Source of the DNA: an uncultured Senegalimassilia sp.
GTDB taxonomy: Bacteria; Actinomycetota; Coriobacteriia; Coriobacteriales; Eggerthellaceae
Direction: 5' to 3'
Length of the DNA stretch: 64,000 nucleotides
NCBI RefSeq assembly: GCF_902464545.1
Contig: NZ_CABQJR010000006.1
Location: 30,331 to 94,330 of the forward strand
Shown: in pieces, positions 35,797 to 43,640 of the stretch
Position numbering within the stretch: the stretch's first letter is position 1
Layout: each line of letters starts with the position of its first letter
The notes under the pieces: model-generated
The model's input: the letters and a program-made list of their open reading frames with translations, nothing else
Database searches by the model: none
Told to the model about the DNA's origin: nothing
Translations under genes and position numbers: made by a program

Positions 35797-36379
35797 CGAC
35801 GCTCACGCGGCCGGCTGCCAGCCAGCCCAGCACGCGCGGGTACAGCTCGTGCTCCACCTGGTGGATGTGGGCTTCCAGGGTTTCAAGCGTGTCGCCCTCG
35901 GCCACGCGCACCGGCTCCTGCGCCACGATGGGGCCCTTGTCGTAGTCCTCGTTGGCGAAATGGACGGTGACGCCCGTGACCTTCACGCCCGCGTTGAACG
36001 CATCGGCGATGGCGTGCGCGCCCTTGAACGAGGGCAAAAGCGCCGGATGCAGGTTGAGCACGCGGTTGGGGAAGGCGTCGAGCATGACGGGCGTGACCTT
36101 GCGCATGTAGCCGGCCATGACCACGTACTGCGCGCCGGCTTCCTGCAGCGCGGCCACAATCTGCGCGTCGGCCGCCTCGGGGTCGGCGTACTTTTCGCGG
36201 TTCATGACCAGCACGGGGATGCCAGCGGCGTTCGCGCGCTCGATGCCGTACGCATCGGGACGCGACGCGACCACCTTCACCACCTCGACGGGCAGGCCCT
36301 TTTCCGCCTCATCGAGGATGGCCTGGAAATTCGTGCCGCTGCCGGAGAGCAGCACGCCGATCTTCAACTTTTCGGACAC
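35765..36379 (-). CDS. purN: Phosphoribosylglycinamide formyltransferase
   Basis: 204 residues from GTG 36379 (GAAAGG 7 nt upstream); ATG 36394 lacks a ribosome site. It transfers a formyl group from 10-formyl-THF to GAR in purine synthesis. Markers: LSGSGTNFQAILD (phosphate loop), MAGYMRKVTP, RVLNLHPALLPSFKG (catalytic N-x-H) and VHFANEDYDKGPIV (catalytic Asp). It is followed by xdhC and purH on the same strand; purM and purF lie 7 kb upstream beyond the inserted region. Confidence 0.96.
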   Translation of the reverse strand: MSEKLKIGVLLSGSGTNFQAILDEAEKGLPVEVVKVVASRPDAYGIERANAAGIPVLVMNREKYADPEAADAQIVAALQEAGAQYVVMAGYMRKVTPVMLDAFPNRVLNLHPALLPSFKGAHAIADAFNAGVKVTGVTVHFANEDYDKGPIVAQEPVRVAEGDTLETLEAHIHQVEHELYPRVLGWLAAGRVSVDAEGKVHLAE

Positions 36380-36524
36380 GAGACAGCCTTTCATCAAGCG
36401 GCGCCCAACCAGCCCCGCGATTCGCACTATGCAACCAGTATACGTGCAGGCGGCGAAGCAAGCCCCCGCTCTCGGCAAGCGCCATCAAGTATTCAAGCCG
36501 GGAAGGCGAACAGGTGAACAGGGG

Positions 36525-36648
36525 GTGAACAGGGGACGGAGGTGTGTTCACGAGAACGTCTCACGTTCCCAAGCGCTCCCGCGTGAACACACCTCCGTCC
36601 CCTGTTCACCGCGAGAGGCCTTTGCGAACACGCCTCCGTCCCTGTTCG
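36525..36648. repeat. GGGGACGGAGG palindrome family, locus 1
   Basis: The 28-bp arms 36525-36552 (GTGAACAGGGGACGGAGGTG...) and 36582-36609 are exact inverse complements around a 29-nt spacer. A third, diverged arm (GCGAACACGCCTCCGTCCC...) follows at 36624-36648. Confidence 0.85.
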
Positions 36649-36658
36649 TGCGCAGCTG

Positions 36659-36874
36659 GTGCGCGCGCAGTACCGCAACGCGGCGGCGAAGATCTTCCCC
36701 GACGACTCGTTCCTGATGCGGTTCTACAAAAACATAATCGGAGAAGACGGCGGCGAAATGAATCGCGCGGACATGATTTGCACCAGCCTGTTCGAGGACC
36801 CCACCCTGCTACGCAACGTCGACCCCAAAGATGCGCTGCGTAAGGAGAAGGGCGAAGCGACACGGACCAACTAG
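36659..36874 (+). pseudogene. Gene remnant (C-terminal fragment, family unknown)
   Basis: 71 codons of protein-like sequence (QYRNAAAKIFPDDSFLMRFY ... ADMICTSLFEDPTLLRNVDP) end at TAG. The frame begins directly at the edge of the palindromic repeat, without a start region, so it looks like the tail of a gene whose front was lost when the repeat or insertion arrived. I do not recognise the family. Confidence 0.35.
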
Positions 36875-36982
36875 ACGCGCGAGCGCAAAAGGGACACGCT
36901 CGCGTGCAGAAACCTAATCACCCACAAAGCGCAAGCCGAACTCGTGCACACCCTCACCTGGCCCAACTTCTCTCATCCAAGC

Positions 36983-38701
36983 TTAGGCAGGTTGCTGGAA
37001 GTACTGGGCAAAGTATTCCCTCAATGTCGGGTCCCCTACGTACACATGGGTTCCGAGAATCCCCCTCGTGAGCAATACGTAGTAGATGTTCTTGATATAG
37101 CGATCGAGCTCTTCCTTCGAGGCTTTTACTTTGCCGTTGCTGTCGAAGTAGCCCTCCTTATTCGATTCAGGCTTCCCCTTTTCTCCATCGAAGAGCAAAT
37201 CACGACCGATAATCACGTAGGCATAACTGAGATCGTAGCCTTGAATCGAATGGATGCAACCAACCTCGCGAGCAATTCGGGGGTCCTCCACGCCAAGGCC
37301 TACCCAGTTCTCGTTGGTGCAGTTCCATCTTAAGCGCACGCCGTCAATCTCGATGTCGTATTCGGACGGGACTTCCCCCTCCTTCAACTTTCTCCCGGGC
37401 TTCGTCTTCCACTCCCAGGCGTAGCCCGCTACCATTCTGCTCAGATTGTGGTCCTGGTAGTCTCGCTCGAAGCAGTCCACGAAGTCGCCGAAGTCCTCAT
37501 GCAGTTCAAAATCATAACCATCGAACTCCCGGAAGCCTTCGCAGCACCCATCGAGGATATCGCGGACATAGCGAAGATAAGCATCCCCGCCCTTGACGCG
37601 CATCTGGCTTTCGAGCTTGATGGGGCGCTCCACGGCCCCGCCGAGGGCGGCCCTCATCGCGTCTCTACGAACGCAAGATGGGCCGATGCTCTGAAACGGA
37701 TCGTAGAAGAAAATCGGGAGTTTCGCCTGGTTGATGACCCAGTCCATCTGAGTGGCATCCCCGGGAAGCCCCAGCTTCTTGTTCACCTTGTCATAATTGC
37801 CGATCGAAGGACCCAGGGCGACACGCCTCTTCAGCTTATGCGCTTCGTCAACAAGAACGATGTCGAAGCACTTGCCCTTGCCAGGCTCGTAGCCCATCGC
37901 GGGCTTCACGAGGTCGCTCGGACCGATGACGTCGGACTTCTTGAACCCGCTCACGTTCGCCAGGGACCTTTGGAGCGTCTTTCGCAGTGAGGTCACTGGC
38001 TCGATGATGCGGATGCTCATGTCCTTGTAGCGAGGGTCGTCGCGCAACATCTTAAGCATGTATATTGCGAGGACGGTCTTGCCCGTGCCGGGCATCCCCT
38101 CGACGACTATCGGTTCGGCTGCGTCTATGCCGTTCCTGATGGCGGCCATAATCTTGTCGAGGGCAACACGCTGGTCGGCGTTGAGCCCCTTGAAGGGCGA
38201 GTATTTAAAAACCTCGGACTCCTCGATGTCGGCGATGGTGTGGTCTGCCAGCTCAAGTGCCCGCAGTTCCTCCCACAGGTCTTCGAACATAGCGGAGTAA
38301 ACGCCCTTGCTGAAATAGTTCGAGTCCGTCATGCCCTCGTTTTTGTTAGTGAGTTTGTAACGGCCGTCCGCATGCATGTAGCCGATAAGTCGGTGCTCAT
38401 AGTCAGTGATAACCGAGCCGTTGAATTCCTCATTGTAGATGACGTTAATCGTTTCGAAGTCGCGTTTCTCCTCGTTGGCGCCGTGCTGGTTCATGCGGGT
38501 CGCGACGCTGGTTGTCTGGCCGACGTACGCAGTGTCATTGTTTGCAAGGATGTAGACCATGGGCCAGTCGAAAACCTTGTCGTCGGCGAGGGTGAACCGC
38601 GCGACGTCGACCCGCTCGCCCGGCCGGAACGAGACCCTGTCCACGTAGAAGGGCGCACCCTTGGGCTTCTCCGCTCGATTTGACGTCGGTATGGTGATCA
38701 T
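36983..38701 (-). CDS. GIY-YIG nuclease domain fused to DUF2075 (SF1-like) helicase
   Basis: 572 residues. Residues ~47-115 resemble a GIY-YIG endonuclease (PMVYILANNDTAYVGQTTSVATRMNQH; later E-H-R and N). A DUF2075 NTPase follows from about 165: Walker A EGMPGTGKT (201-209), Walker B IVLVDEAHKL (281-290), FFYDPFQSIG and LESQMRVKGG (motifs III/IV-like). C-terminal HSIQGYDLSYAYVIIGRDL and YVLLTRGILGTHVYV resemble UvrD-type motifs V/VI. The gene overlaps the MazG-like gene by ATGA. Base composition is less GC-rich than neighbours, suggesting transfer. Defence or restriction is a plausible role; activity is not shown. Confidence 0.88.
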   Translation of the reverse strand: MITIPTSNRAEKPKGAPFYVDRVSFRPGERVDVARFTLADDKVFDWPMVYILANNDTAYVGQTTSVATRMNQHGANEEKRDFETINVIYNEEFNGSVITDYEHRLIGYMHADGRYKLTNKNEGMTDSNYFSKGVYSAMFEDLWEELRALELADHTIADIEESEVFKYSPFKGLNADQRVALDKIMAAIRNGIDAAEPIVVEGMPGTGKTVLAIYMLKMLRDDPRYKDMSIRIIEPVTSLRKTLQRSLANVSGFKKSDVIGPSDLVKPAMGYEPGKGKCFDIVLVDEAHKLKRRVALGPSIGNYDKVNKKLGLPGDATQMDWVINQAKLPIFFYDPFQSIGPSCVRRDAMRAALGGAVERPIKLESQMRVKGGDAYLRYVRDILDGCCEGFREFDGYDFELHEDFGDFVDCFERDYQDHNLSRMVAGYAWEWKTKPGRKLKEGEVPSEYDIEIDGVRLRWNCTNENWVGLGVEDPRIAREVGCIHSIQGYDLSYAYVIIGRDLLFDGEKGKPESNKEGYFDSNGKVKASKEELDRYIKNIYYVLLTRGILGTHVYVGDPTLREYFAQYFQQPA

Positions 38702-39033
38702 AGCTCGGTGTACTTTCTCGCGTTGCCGCGGGCCTTGTCCGCGGGGTACTTCCTGCCGTTGGCGTCTATCTTATCGCTAACCGCGCTTGCGAGGTCGATG
38801 CCGAGCGCATCGGCCATGTATATGCAGTATATGGCCACGTCAGCAAGCTCCTCCCTGGCCCGATCAGCCTCGCCGGGCACTTCGAGGTCCGATCCGGACC
38901 ACTGGAACACCTCAAGCAGCTCGGAGGCCTCGAGGCTAATCGATATCGCCAGGTCCTTCGGATTATGGAACTGCGTCCAATCCCGATTGTCCCTGAACAC
39001 GAGGGCCTTCTCTGCCGCATCCTCGAACGTCAT
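38698..39033 (-). CDS. MazG-like nucleotide pyrophosphohydrolase
   Basis: 111 residues of the all-alpha NTP-PPase (MazG) superfamily. Metal-binding motif SISLEASELLEVFQW (E-x2-E) followed by REELADVAIYCIYMADALGID (E-x2-D) matches the family. These enzymes cleave (d)NTPs to (d)NMP and PPi. Ribosome site AGGAGG (overlapping the stop of the 41-aa ORF) precedes ATG 39033. Its TGA overlaps the ATG of the GIY-YIG/DUF2075 gene, so both are coupled. Confidence 0.9.
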   Translation of the reverse strand: MTFEDAAEKALVFRDNRDWTQFHNPKDLAISISLEASELLEVFQWSGSDLEVPGEADRAREELADVAIYCIYMADALGIDLASAVSDKIDANGRKYPADKARGNARKYTEL

Positions 39034-39044
39034 CCTTGGTCCTC

Positions 39045-39170
39045 CTACTCGCCCTTGAGGCCAAACCGCACGGCATTACCAGCTGGCGTGCTATAGAAGT
39101 GCGGCGCCCTGTCAGCGAGCTCCTCCTCGAGCTCGGCAACCCTCTTGTGCCTCACGTTTTCCTGCGTCAT
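39045..39170 (-). CDS. 41-aa small protein, first gene of the MazG/DUF2075 operon
   Basis: ATG 39170 follows AAAGGA at 7 nt. The product, beginning MTQENVRHKRVAELEEELAD, is charged and helical at first, then ends SRAPHFYSTPAGNAVRFGLKGE-like without a hydrophobic segment. Its stop TAG is part of the AGGAGG that serves the MazG-like gene. It could be a small regulator, antitoxin or phage-trigger partner. No family is recognised. Confidence 0.55.
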   Translation of the reverse strand: MTQENVRHKRVAELEEELADRAPHFYSTPAGNAVRFGLKGE

Positions 39171-39719
39171 CAGATCGTCCTTTTCAGGGACGAAGCTATC
39201 TCTGATTTTACCTAATCGATGCCGTTCGCGATGCCTCCATGCGAAGGGCGCCTGTCGAATATGTGCCAACGCCCTTAGTGCGACCTCTTCCTTGAGGCCC
39301 CTAATTCAGAGAAAGCCGTTTCTCGGCCCATGGAAGGATGTCCGCGCCGTTTACCCCGGCACGTTTCGCCTGATGGCCGCTTCACTCGTCAGCCAAGAAA
39401 ACTCCTATAGACACAAATCGAGCCCCGGTGACTTGAATCAGAGGTCATTCCCGGGGCCATTGGCGCATAGCATACCCACAAGTAGCTGGTTTATCAATTG
39501 GACTTTCGGTATCTTGCTAACATCCTGAAGCTAACGATTGCTAACTGTACTAACTGGGCCTAAAAATGCTAACGCGCGCAAACTTAAATGAAAGATGCTA
39601 TCCAATAGTGAACGGAAGGGTCGAGGGCGACTGCCATAGCAATACCCGCATCAAGCCCGACGCCCTCGGAAGCCGCGATTAGCGCCATCAGGAGCTTCCC
39701 TCTAGCGCAAACCCGTGCG
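39171..39719. other. Low-GC region upstream of the MazG/DUF2075 operon
   Basis: No gene is supported in these 549 bp. A TAAAAT (minus strand, around 39206-39211) is a candidate -10 for the operon. A hairpin with GCCCCGG/CCGGGGC arms spans 39422-39457, and five GCTAAC/ACTAAC copies cluster at 39516-39573. Confidence 0.55.
39516..39573. repeat. Cluster of five GCTAAC-type hexamers
   Basis: GCTAAC occurs at 39516, 39530, 39540 and 39568, and ACTAAC at 39549, all in the same direction within 58 bp of A/T-rich DNA. It may be a regulator-binding array for the operon transcribed leftward, or an old attachment/iteron site. Confidence 0.5.
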
Positions 39720-40457
39720 CTACGAGGCGAAGCGGGCAGCGAACGGGACGGGAGATGCGGCCGCCGAGGGCAGAACCGTCACGCGCTGCGCCATGGCGGG
39801 CGCGTACGCGGCGTTGGCTTCGCGAAGTGCGCGGCGGATGCCGGCAACGACGTCGCCGCGACCCGCCATCTCAGGCGTCAGCGCGACATAGCCGACAGAC
39901 TCTCCGGCGACGGAAGCCGACACGTCGGACGTGCGCACAACCGCGGAATTGCGATAGAAAGCAGGCCACCAAAGGCTTTGCGCTTCGCCGTTCGCCATAT
40001 CGCTATGAGCCTCATCGGAAAGCAGCAGAATCGTACGGCCAAACGCGCGCTGAGCGCGGAACAGCGCGCCGGCGATGCCGTCGGCGACAGCTTCCGGATA
40101 CGCCATAGCGCTCGGATCGTTCGGCATGCTCACGATTGCCAGCTTCGTGCGCGGGGTGAGCGCACACTCGAGCGCGACGAAGTCGGGCAGCATCGTTTCC
40201 TCATCAAGCGAAACCTCAACCAGGCGAGCGCCTCGACCCTCAACAAGCGTACGATACGTCTGGCCGCAAGGCGCAAACGCGATCGCTTCGTCTTCCGGCT
40301 TAAGCACCGCGTCCATAAACGCATTGATGCCGCTGTCGGCCCCGCCGGCCATGACGATGTCGGAAGCGGCATAGGAGGTGCCGAAACGACACTCCAGCGA
40401 AGCGGCAACAGCCGACGCCGCGCCAAGACGTTCTTTCGTGAACTGCGAAACGAGCAT
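39720..40457 (-). pseudogene. Aminotransferase-like protein lacking the catalytic lysine
   Basis: A 245-codon ORF from ATG 40457 resembling the PLP-binding large domain of class I/II aminotransferases: VMAGGADSGINAFMDAVLKPED, IAFAPCGQTYRTLVEGRGAR, LAIVSMPNDPSAMAYPEAV and ILLLSDEAHSD. The Schiff-base position, normally S-F-S-K-x-L-S-L-A-G-E-R-x-G-Y, reads TSDVSASVAGESVGYV, so the lysine is gone. The first ~60 and last ~80 residues of a full enzyme are also missing. It is either a decayed gene or a non-catalytic relative. It sits inside the region inserted in the pur cluster. Confidence 0.6.
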
Positions 40458-40774
40458 TTCCTCTTCCCTTCCTAGCGCAATCTGCGCACGATGAAACCGC
40501 CCCGACGCATACGGCATAGGGGACAACGTCGCCACTTCGCGACGATAACCACAACAATGGGGAAACATATAGAGCATCGAGGCATAACGCATGCCCGATG
40601 GGGAAAATCAGATACACTCGAACGAGCAGATTGCTTTCGCAACGATTGGGATTGTAGCGCACGCCACAAGAAGAAAACACCCCTGAGCGCCGATTTCCTC
40701 GCAAGCGGCGGAGTCGTGGTAACACGCCGTTTCCGCAGGTCAAGTGCCCCTATAACCCGAAAATAGTGAGGGGG

Positions 40775-40880
40775 TTTTTCAAAGATACCCCGATTCGCAC
40801 GAGCGTCTGAGCATCGTAAAAAAGATTGCAACGCAGCCTTTTGAGCGCCCTGCCGCTTCTCGGACACGTGCGCAAACGGA
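40775..40880. repeat. Dispersed ~105-bp repeat, copy A
   Basis: Aligns over its length with 43317-43420 (shared blocks such as TTGCAC/TCGCAC, AGCATCG/AACATCG, TTTTGAGC, CACG). In both places it directly precedes a GGGGACGGAGG palindrome. Confidence 0.6.
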
Positions 40881-40914
40881 GAGCGGCTGATGCGTTCACG
40901 CGAACGGTCGCCTG

Positions 40915-41019
40915 GCGAACAGGGGACGAGGTTTCGTTCACGGAACAGCGTTCAGGAGCGCGAAAGGTTAACGCGAACACGCCTCCGTCCCCCGTTCGCC
41001 CTCCGTCCCCCTGTTCGCG
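40915..41019. repeat. GGGGACGGAGG palindrome family, locus 2 (diverged)
   Basis: Left arm GCGAACAGGGGACGAGGTTT... (40915-40941), right arm GCGAACACGCCTCCGTCCCC... (40973-40999) and an extra half arm CCTCCGTCCCCCTGTTCGCG (41000-41019). Confidence 0.75.
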
Positions 41020-41067
41020 TGCGCAACCAACATCGACCGACCATTGCCGATCATTATTCAGCTTGCC

Positions 41068-41099
41068 GATCAACTTGCCAAACGGTTAGCAAGTTGATC
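41068..41099. terminator. 11-bp inverted repeat downstream of the isochorismatase gene
   Basis: GATCAACTTGC / GCAAGTTGATC with a 10-nt loop, 27 bp beyond the stop. No T-run follows, so a terminator role is only likely by position. Confidence 0.4.
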
Positions 41100-41125
41100 A
41101 GCAGCCACAAGAAGCGCTCCCCGCC

Positions 41126-41821
41126 CTACGCGTCGCCCAATGCGGCGAGCAGTTCATCAGTGTTGATCACGTGGCAGTAGATGTTGTTGAGGATTTCCAA
41201 CTCGGCGCGCTGAATCTCCTCGGTTGACGCGCGGCAAGCGTCCTCAATCAGCCACACCTTGAAGCTCTCGTCGGCAAGGGACCGGACGGTTCCCGACACG
41301 CATTGGTCGGTCAGCACGCCCGTGCACACCACGGTGTCGATGCCCATGTTGCGGAACAGAAGCGACAGGTTCGTGCCCGCAACCGCGCTGTCGGTCGTCT
41401 TCGTGAACACGATCTCGTCATCCTTCGGCGCAAGCTTCGGCACGATCTGCCCGACCGGATCGTCGAGGGGGACAAGCAGGTCGTTGTAACCCGAGCTCCG
41501 CTGGACAAGCGACCTGTCGGACCCGTCGCGCTTCATGCACGCGATTCGCGCGAAGTTCACGCTCATGCCGCGCTCGCGGAAGGCGGCAAGGATACGCTCG
41601 TTGTTCGGCACGACCACCTCGTCGATCGCCCGATAGAATTGCTCCCATCGCTCGGCGCGCTTGCACTGCTCCTCCGTGGGCTCCGCAATCTCGGGGCGGG
41701 TGATGAACACGTGCTGCATATCAATGACGAGCAGCGCCGTGGTTTCGGGGTCGATCTCCACCTCGCCCCAATCGTCGTCATCTTCGTAATAGAAAGAGCA
41801 GTAGCGATCGTTAACCTTCAT
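41126..41821 (-). CDS. Isochorismatase-family cysteine hydrolase
   Basis: 231 residues. The fold's triad is visible: Asp in ALLVIDMQHVF (about residue 34), Lys in EIVFTKTTDSA and Cys in GVLTDQCVSGTVRS. These enzymes hydrolyse amide or vinyl-ether bonds (nicotinamide, biuret, ureidoacrylate, isochorismate types). ATG 41821 lies 7 bp after the permease stop with AGGTGA as ribosome site, so it is co-transcribed with an APC permease that may bring in its amide substrate (inference). Confidence 0.9.
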   Translation of the reverse strand: MKVNDRYCSFYYEDDDDWGEVEIDPETTALLVIDMQHVFITRPEIAEPTEEQCKRAERWEQFYRAIDEVVVPNNERILAAFRERGMSVNFARIACMKRDGSDRSLVQRSSGYNDLLVPLDDPVGQIVPKLAPKDDEIVFTKTTDSAVAGTNLSLLFRNMGIDTVVCTGVLTDQCVSGTVRSLADESFKVWLIEDACRASTEEIQRAELEILNNIYCHVINTDELLAALGDA

Positions 41822-41828
41822 GCTTCAC

Positions 41829-43205
41829 CTATTCCGAGACGATGGCAGCAGGCTGCGCCGCCGCATTCCGAGGGGAAACCACCGTCTCGCTTCCCTGTTC
41901 CGCCAGATACTTCGCGCGCGAACGGCGTCCCACCAGGTAGTAATAGGCAACGCCCGCCGCACACCAAACCACGCCGACAACGATAACCTGGATACCCGAG
42001 AACGCGATCGCCAACGCGTACAAAACAATGCCGATGGCGGGGATCACGGGGACAAGCGGGCAGCGGAAAGGCCTCTCGAGATTCGGCCGCTTAACACGCA
42101 GGTAAATGAGCAGCCCGCATGCGAACATGTAGCACAAGCCGTAACCAAACACGCCAAGGAAGCCCGCAAGCGTCCAAGCATCCGGCGTCACGATGGGCAG
42201 GAACGAAACCAAGATCATGGAAACCGCCGTGACGAACAGCGCCGTAGTCGGGGTGCCGTTCTCATCAAGCTTTGAGAACGAACGCGGGAACCAACCCTCG
42301 CGCGCCATGGCGTACAGTACGCGCGTCTGGCCCATAACGCCACCATTTGCAGTGCTCATCGAGCCGGTGAAGCAATGGATGGTCATCCACATGATGCCCG
42401 CAAGGCCGAACAAAGAGCCGCCGACCACGATAAGCGGAGCATCGGTTCCCAGATCCGCGAAACCATCGGCCGGGAACAGGCCGTACAGGACCGTGGCGAA
42501 AGCGCCGAACAGCACAGTAAGGAAGATGGCCGCGCCGATTAACGCATGAGGGATATCCTTCGTCGGGTTCTTGGATTCCTCAGTAAGCGTAGCGACGACT
42601 TCGAAGCCGCAGAACGCAATCACCACATAAGGAAGCGTCTGCAGGAACGGCTCGACCGTGCCGTACGGGGCGAACGGCTGATAGTTAGTCGGATCGATCA
42701 TCGTCGCGCCCATCACGACGAACAGCGCGCTCGAAGCGATGAGGATGACGCCGAACGCCGCTTCAACCAGCGCCGACAGCTTCACGCCAACCCTGTTGAC
42801 TGCCAAAAACACAAGGGAGCAGACGACGGAGCCGACCCACTGAGGAATCGCAGGGACAAGCACATGGACGTAGATGCCGACGGACACAAGCTCGACGTTC
42901 AGGCCGAACAGCAACGCGAACCAATAGATCCATCCCAGCATGAAGGATACCGGATGGTTCTTCCCGAACACCTGCTTCGTGTATTCCCAAATGCCGCCGC
43001 ATTTCGGGAACATCGTCGCAAGCTCCGAAAACACGAAAGCCGTTGCCAACGTCGCCAGACCGCCGATAACCCAATAGCTCAGGCTTGCCATAGGTCCCGC
43101 CGCTTCTGCCGCGCCACCGACGCCAATGGCAAAACCGGATGCCACTACCGTTGCGTAGCCCGTGAGCATGAGGACGCCCTTTCCGAGCACTTTCTTCAGT
43201 CCCAT
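41829..43205 (-). CDS. APC-family amino-acid/amine permease
   Basis: 458 residues with 12 transmembrane helices. The APC signature is at the start (GYATVVASGFAIGVGG in TM1 and SELATMFPKCGGIWEYTKQVFG between TM2 and TM3). Ribosome site GAGGGAGAG. Leads the operon with the isochorismatase-type hydrolase. An inverted repeat TCGGTCAC/GTGACCGA (43271-43297) upstream may be its operator. The substrate is unknown. Confidence 0.9.
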   Translation of the reverse strand: MGLKKVLGKGVLMLTGYATVVASGFAIGVGGAAEAAGPMASLSYWVIGGLATLATAFVFSELATMFPKCGGIWEYTKQVFGKNHPVSFMLGWIYWFALLFGLNVELVSVGIYVHVLVPAIPQWVGSVVCSLVFLAVNRVGVKLSALVEAAFGVILIASSALFVVMGATMIDPTNYQPFAPYGTVEPFLQTLPYVVIAFCGFEVVATLTEESKNPTKDIPHALIGAAIFLTVLFGAFATVLYGLFPADGFADLGTDAPLIVVGGSLFGLAGIMWMTIHCFTGSMSTANGGVMGQTRVLYAMAREGWFPRSFSKLDENGTPTTALFVTAVSMILVSFLPIVTPDAWTLAGFLGVFGYGLCYMFACGLLIYLRVKRPNLERPFRCPLVPVIPAIGIVLYALAIAFSGIQVIVVGVVWCAAGVAYYYLVGRRSRAKYLAEQGSETVVSPRNAAAQPAAIVSE

Positions 43206-43270
43206 GATCTCTCCCTCTCACAGCCAGATTGAACAGGAAGAGAATATCCGCGCTTGATTTCTAGCAGATT

Positions 43271-43297
43271 TCGGTCACGTTGCATCAAAGTGACCGA
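43271..43297 (-). promoter_or_regulatory. Candidate operator upstream of the permease operon
   Basis: TCGGTCAC and GTGACCGA, 8-bp perfect arms with an 11-nt spacer, lie 66-92 bp before the permease ATG. Confidence 0.4.
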
Positions 43298-43316
43298 TGA
43301 TCTGAACGCGAAGGTA

Positions 43317-43420
43317 GTTTCGAAAGCCGAGATTTGCACAAGCGCTTGAACATCGCAGAAAGACTGCACACGGGGCCATTTTGAGCCGCCAGGCGCTCCT
43401 CAGGCACGAGGCGAACGGAG
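43317..43420. repeat. Dispersed ~105-bp repeat, copy B
   Basis: Diverged partner of 40775-40880; see that entry. It ends exactly where the palindrome begins. Confidence 0.6.
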
Positions 43421-43520
43421 TGAACAGGGGACGGAGGTGTGTTCACGCGTTAGCTCTTTACATTCCCGAATGCTCCCCGTGAACACACCTCCGTCCCCTG
43501 TTCATCCGTCCCCTGTTCAT
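43420..43520. repeat. GGGGACGGAGG palindrome family, locus 3
   Basis: Arms 43421-43446 and 43479-43504 are exact 26-bp inverse complements around a 32-nt spacer; a repeat of the arm tip (TCCGTCCCCTGTTCAT) follows to 43520. Confidence 0.85.
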
Positions 43521-43584
43521 CCCCCGGCGCCCGGAAGCGCTCCAACCCGCAAATCGCGCGAGCGCAAAGTTTTCGCACATCAAA

Positions 43585-43608
43585 AAAGGACCGCGGAAGC
43601 GGTCCTTT
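43585..43608 (-). terminator. purM terminator
   Basis: Stem AAAGGACCGC / GCGGTCCTTT with a 4-nt loop; on the minus strand it runs into TTTTTTG. Confidence 0.85.
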
Positions 43609-43640
43609 CAGTCATGCAAGCTATAACGCCGATGCAGGGT

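Larger units (their letters stand above)
36380..36982. other. Repeat-rich intergenic region at the left edge of the insertion in the pur cluster
   Basis: The stretch contains a GGGGACGGAGG palindrome (36525-36609), an additional partial arm (36624-36648) and a gene remnant (36659-36874). Otherwise nothing is recognised. Confidence 0.6.
40458..41125. other. Repeat-bearing intergenic region
   Basis: Contains a ~105-bp diverged repeat (40775-40880, similar to 43317-43420), a GGGGACG-family palindrome (40915-41019) and an 11-bp inverted repeat (41068-41099). No gene is seen. Confidence 0.6.
43206..43640. other. Intergenic region at the right edge of the insertion in the pur cluster
   Basis: Holds the permease operator candidate, repeat copy B (43317-43420), palindrome locus 3 (43420-43520) and the purM terminator (43585-43608). 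No gene is seen. Confidence 0.6.

Noticed and set aside
33028..35970. 980-codon plus-strand ORF over purH/xdhC
   Set aside because: Antisense shadow; the minus strand holds recognisable purine genes.
39300..39470. tRNA or small structured RNA in the low-GC gap
   Set aside because: The GCCCCGG/CCGGGGC hairpin stands alone; no cloverleaf or TYC-loop motif is visible.
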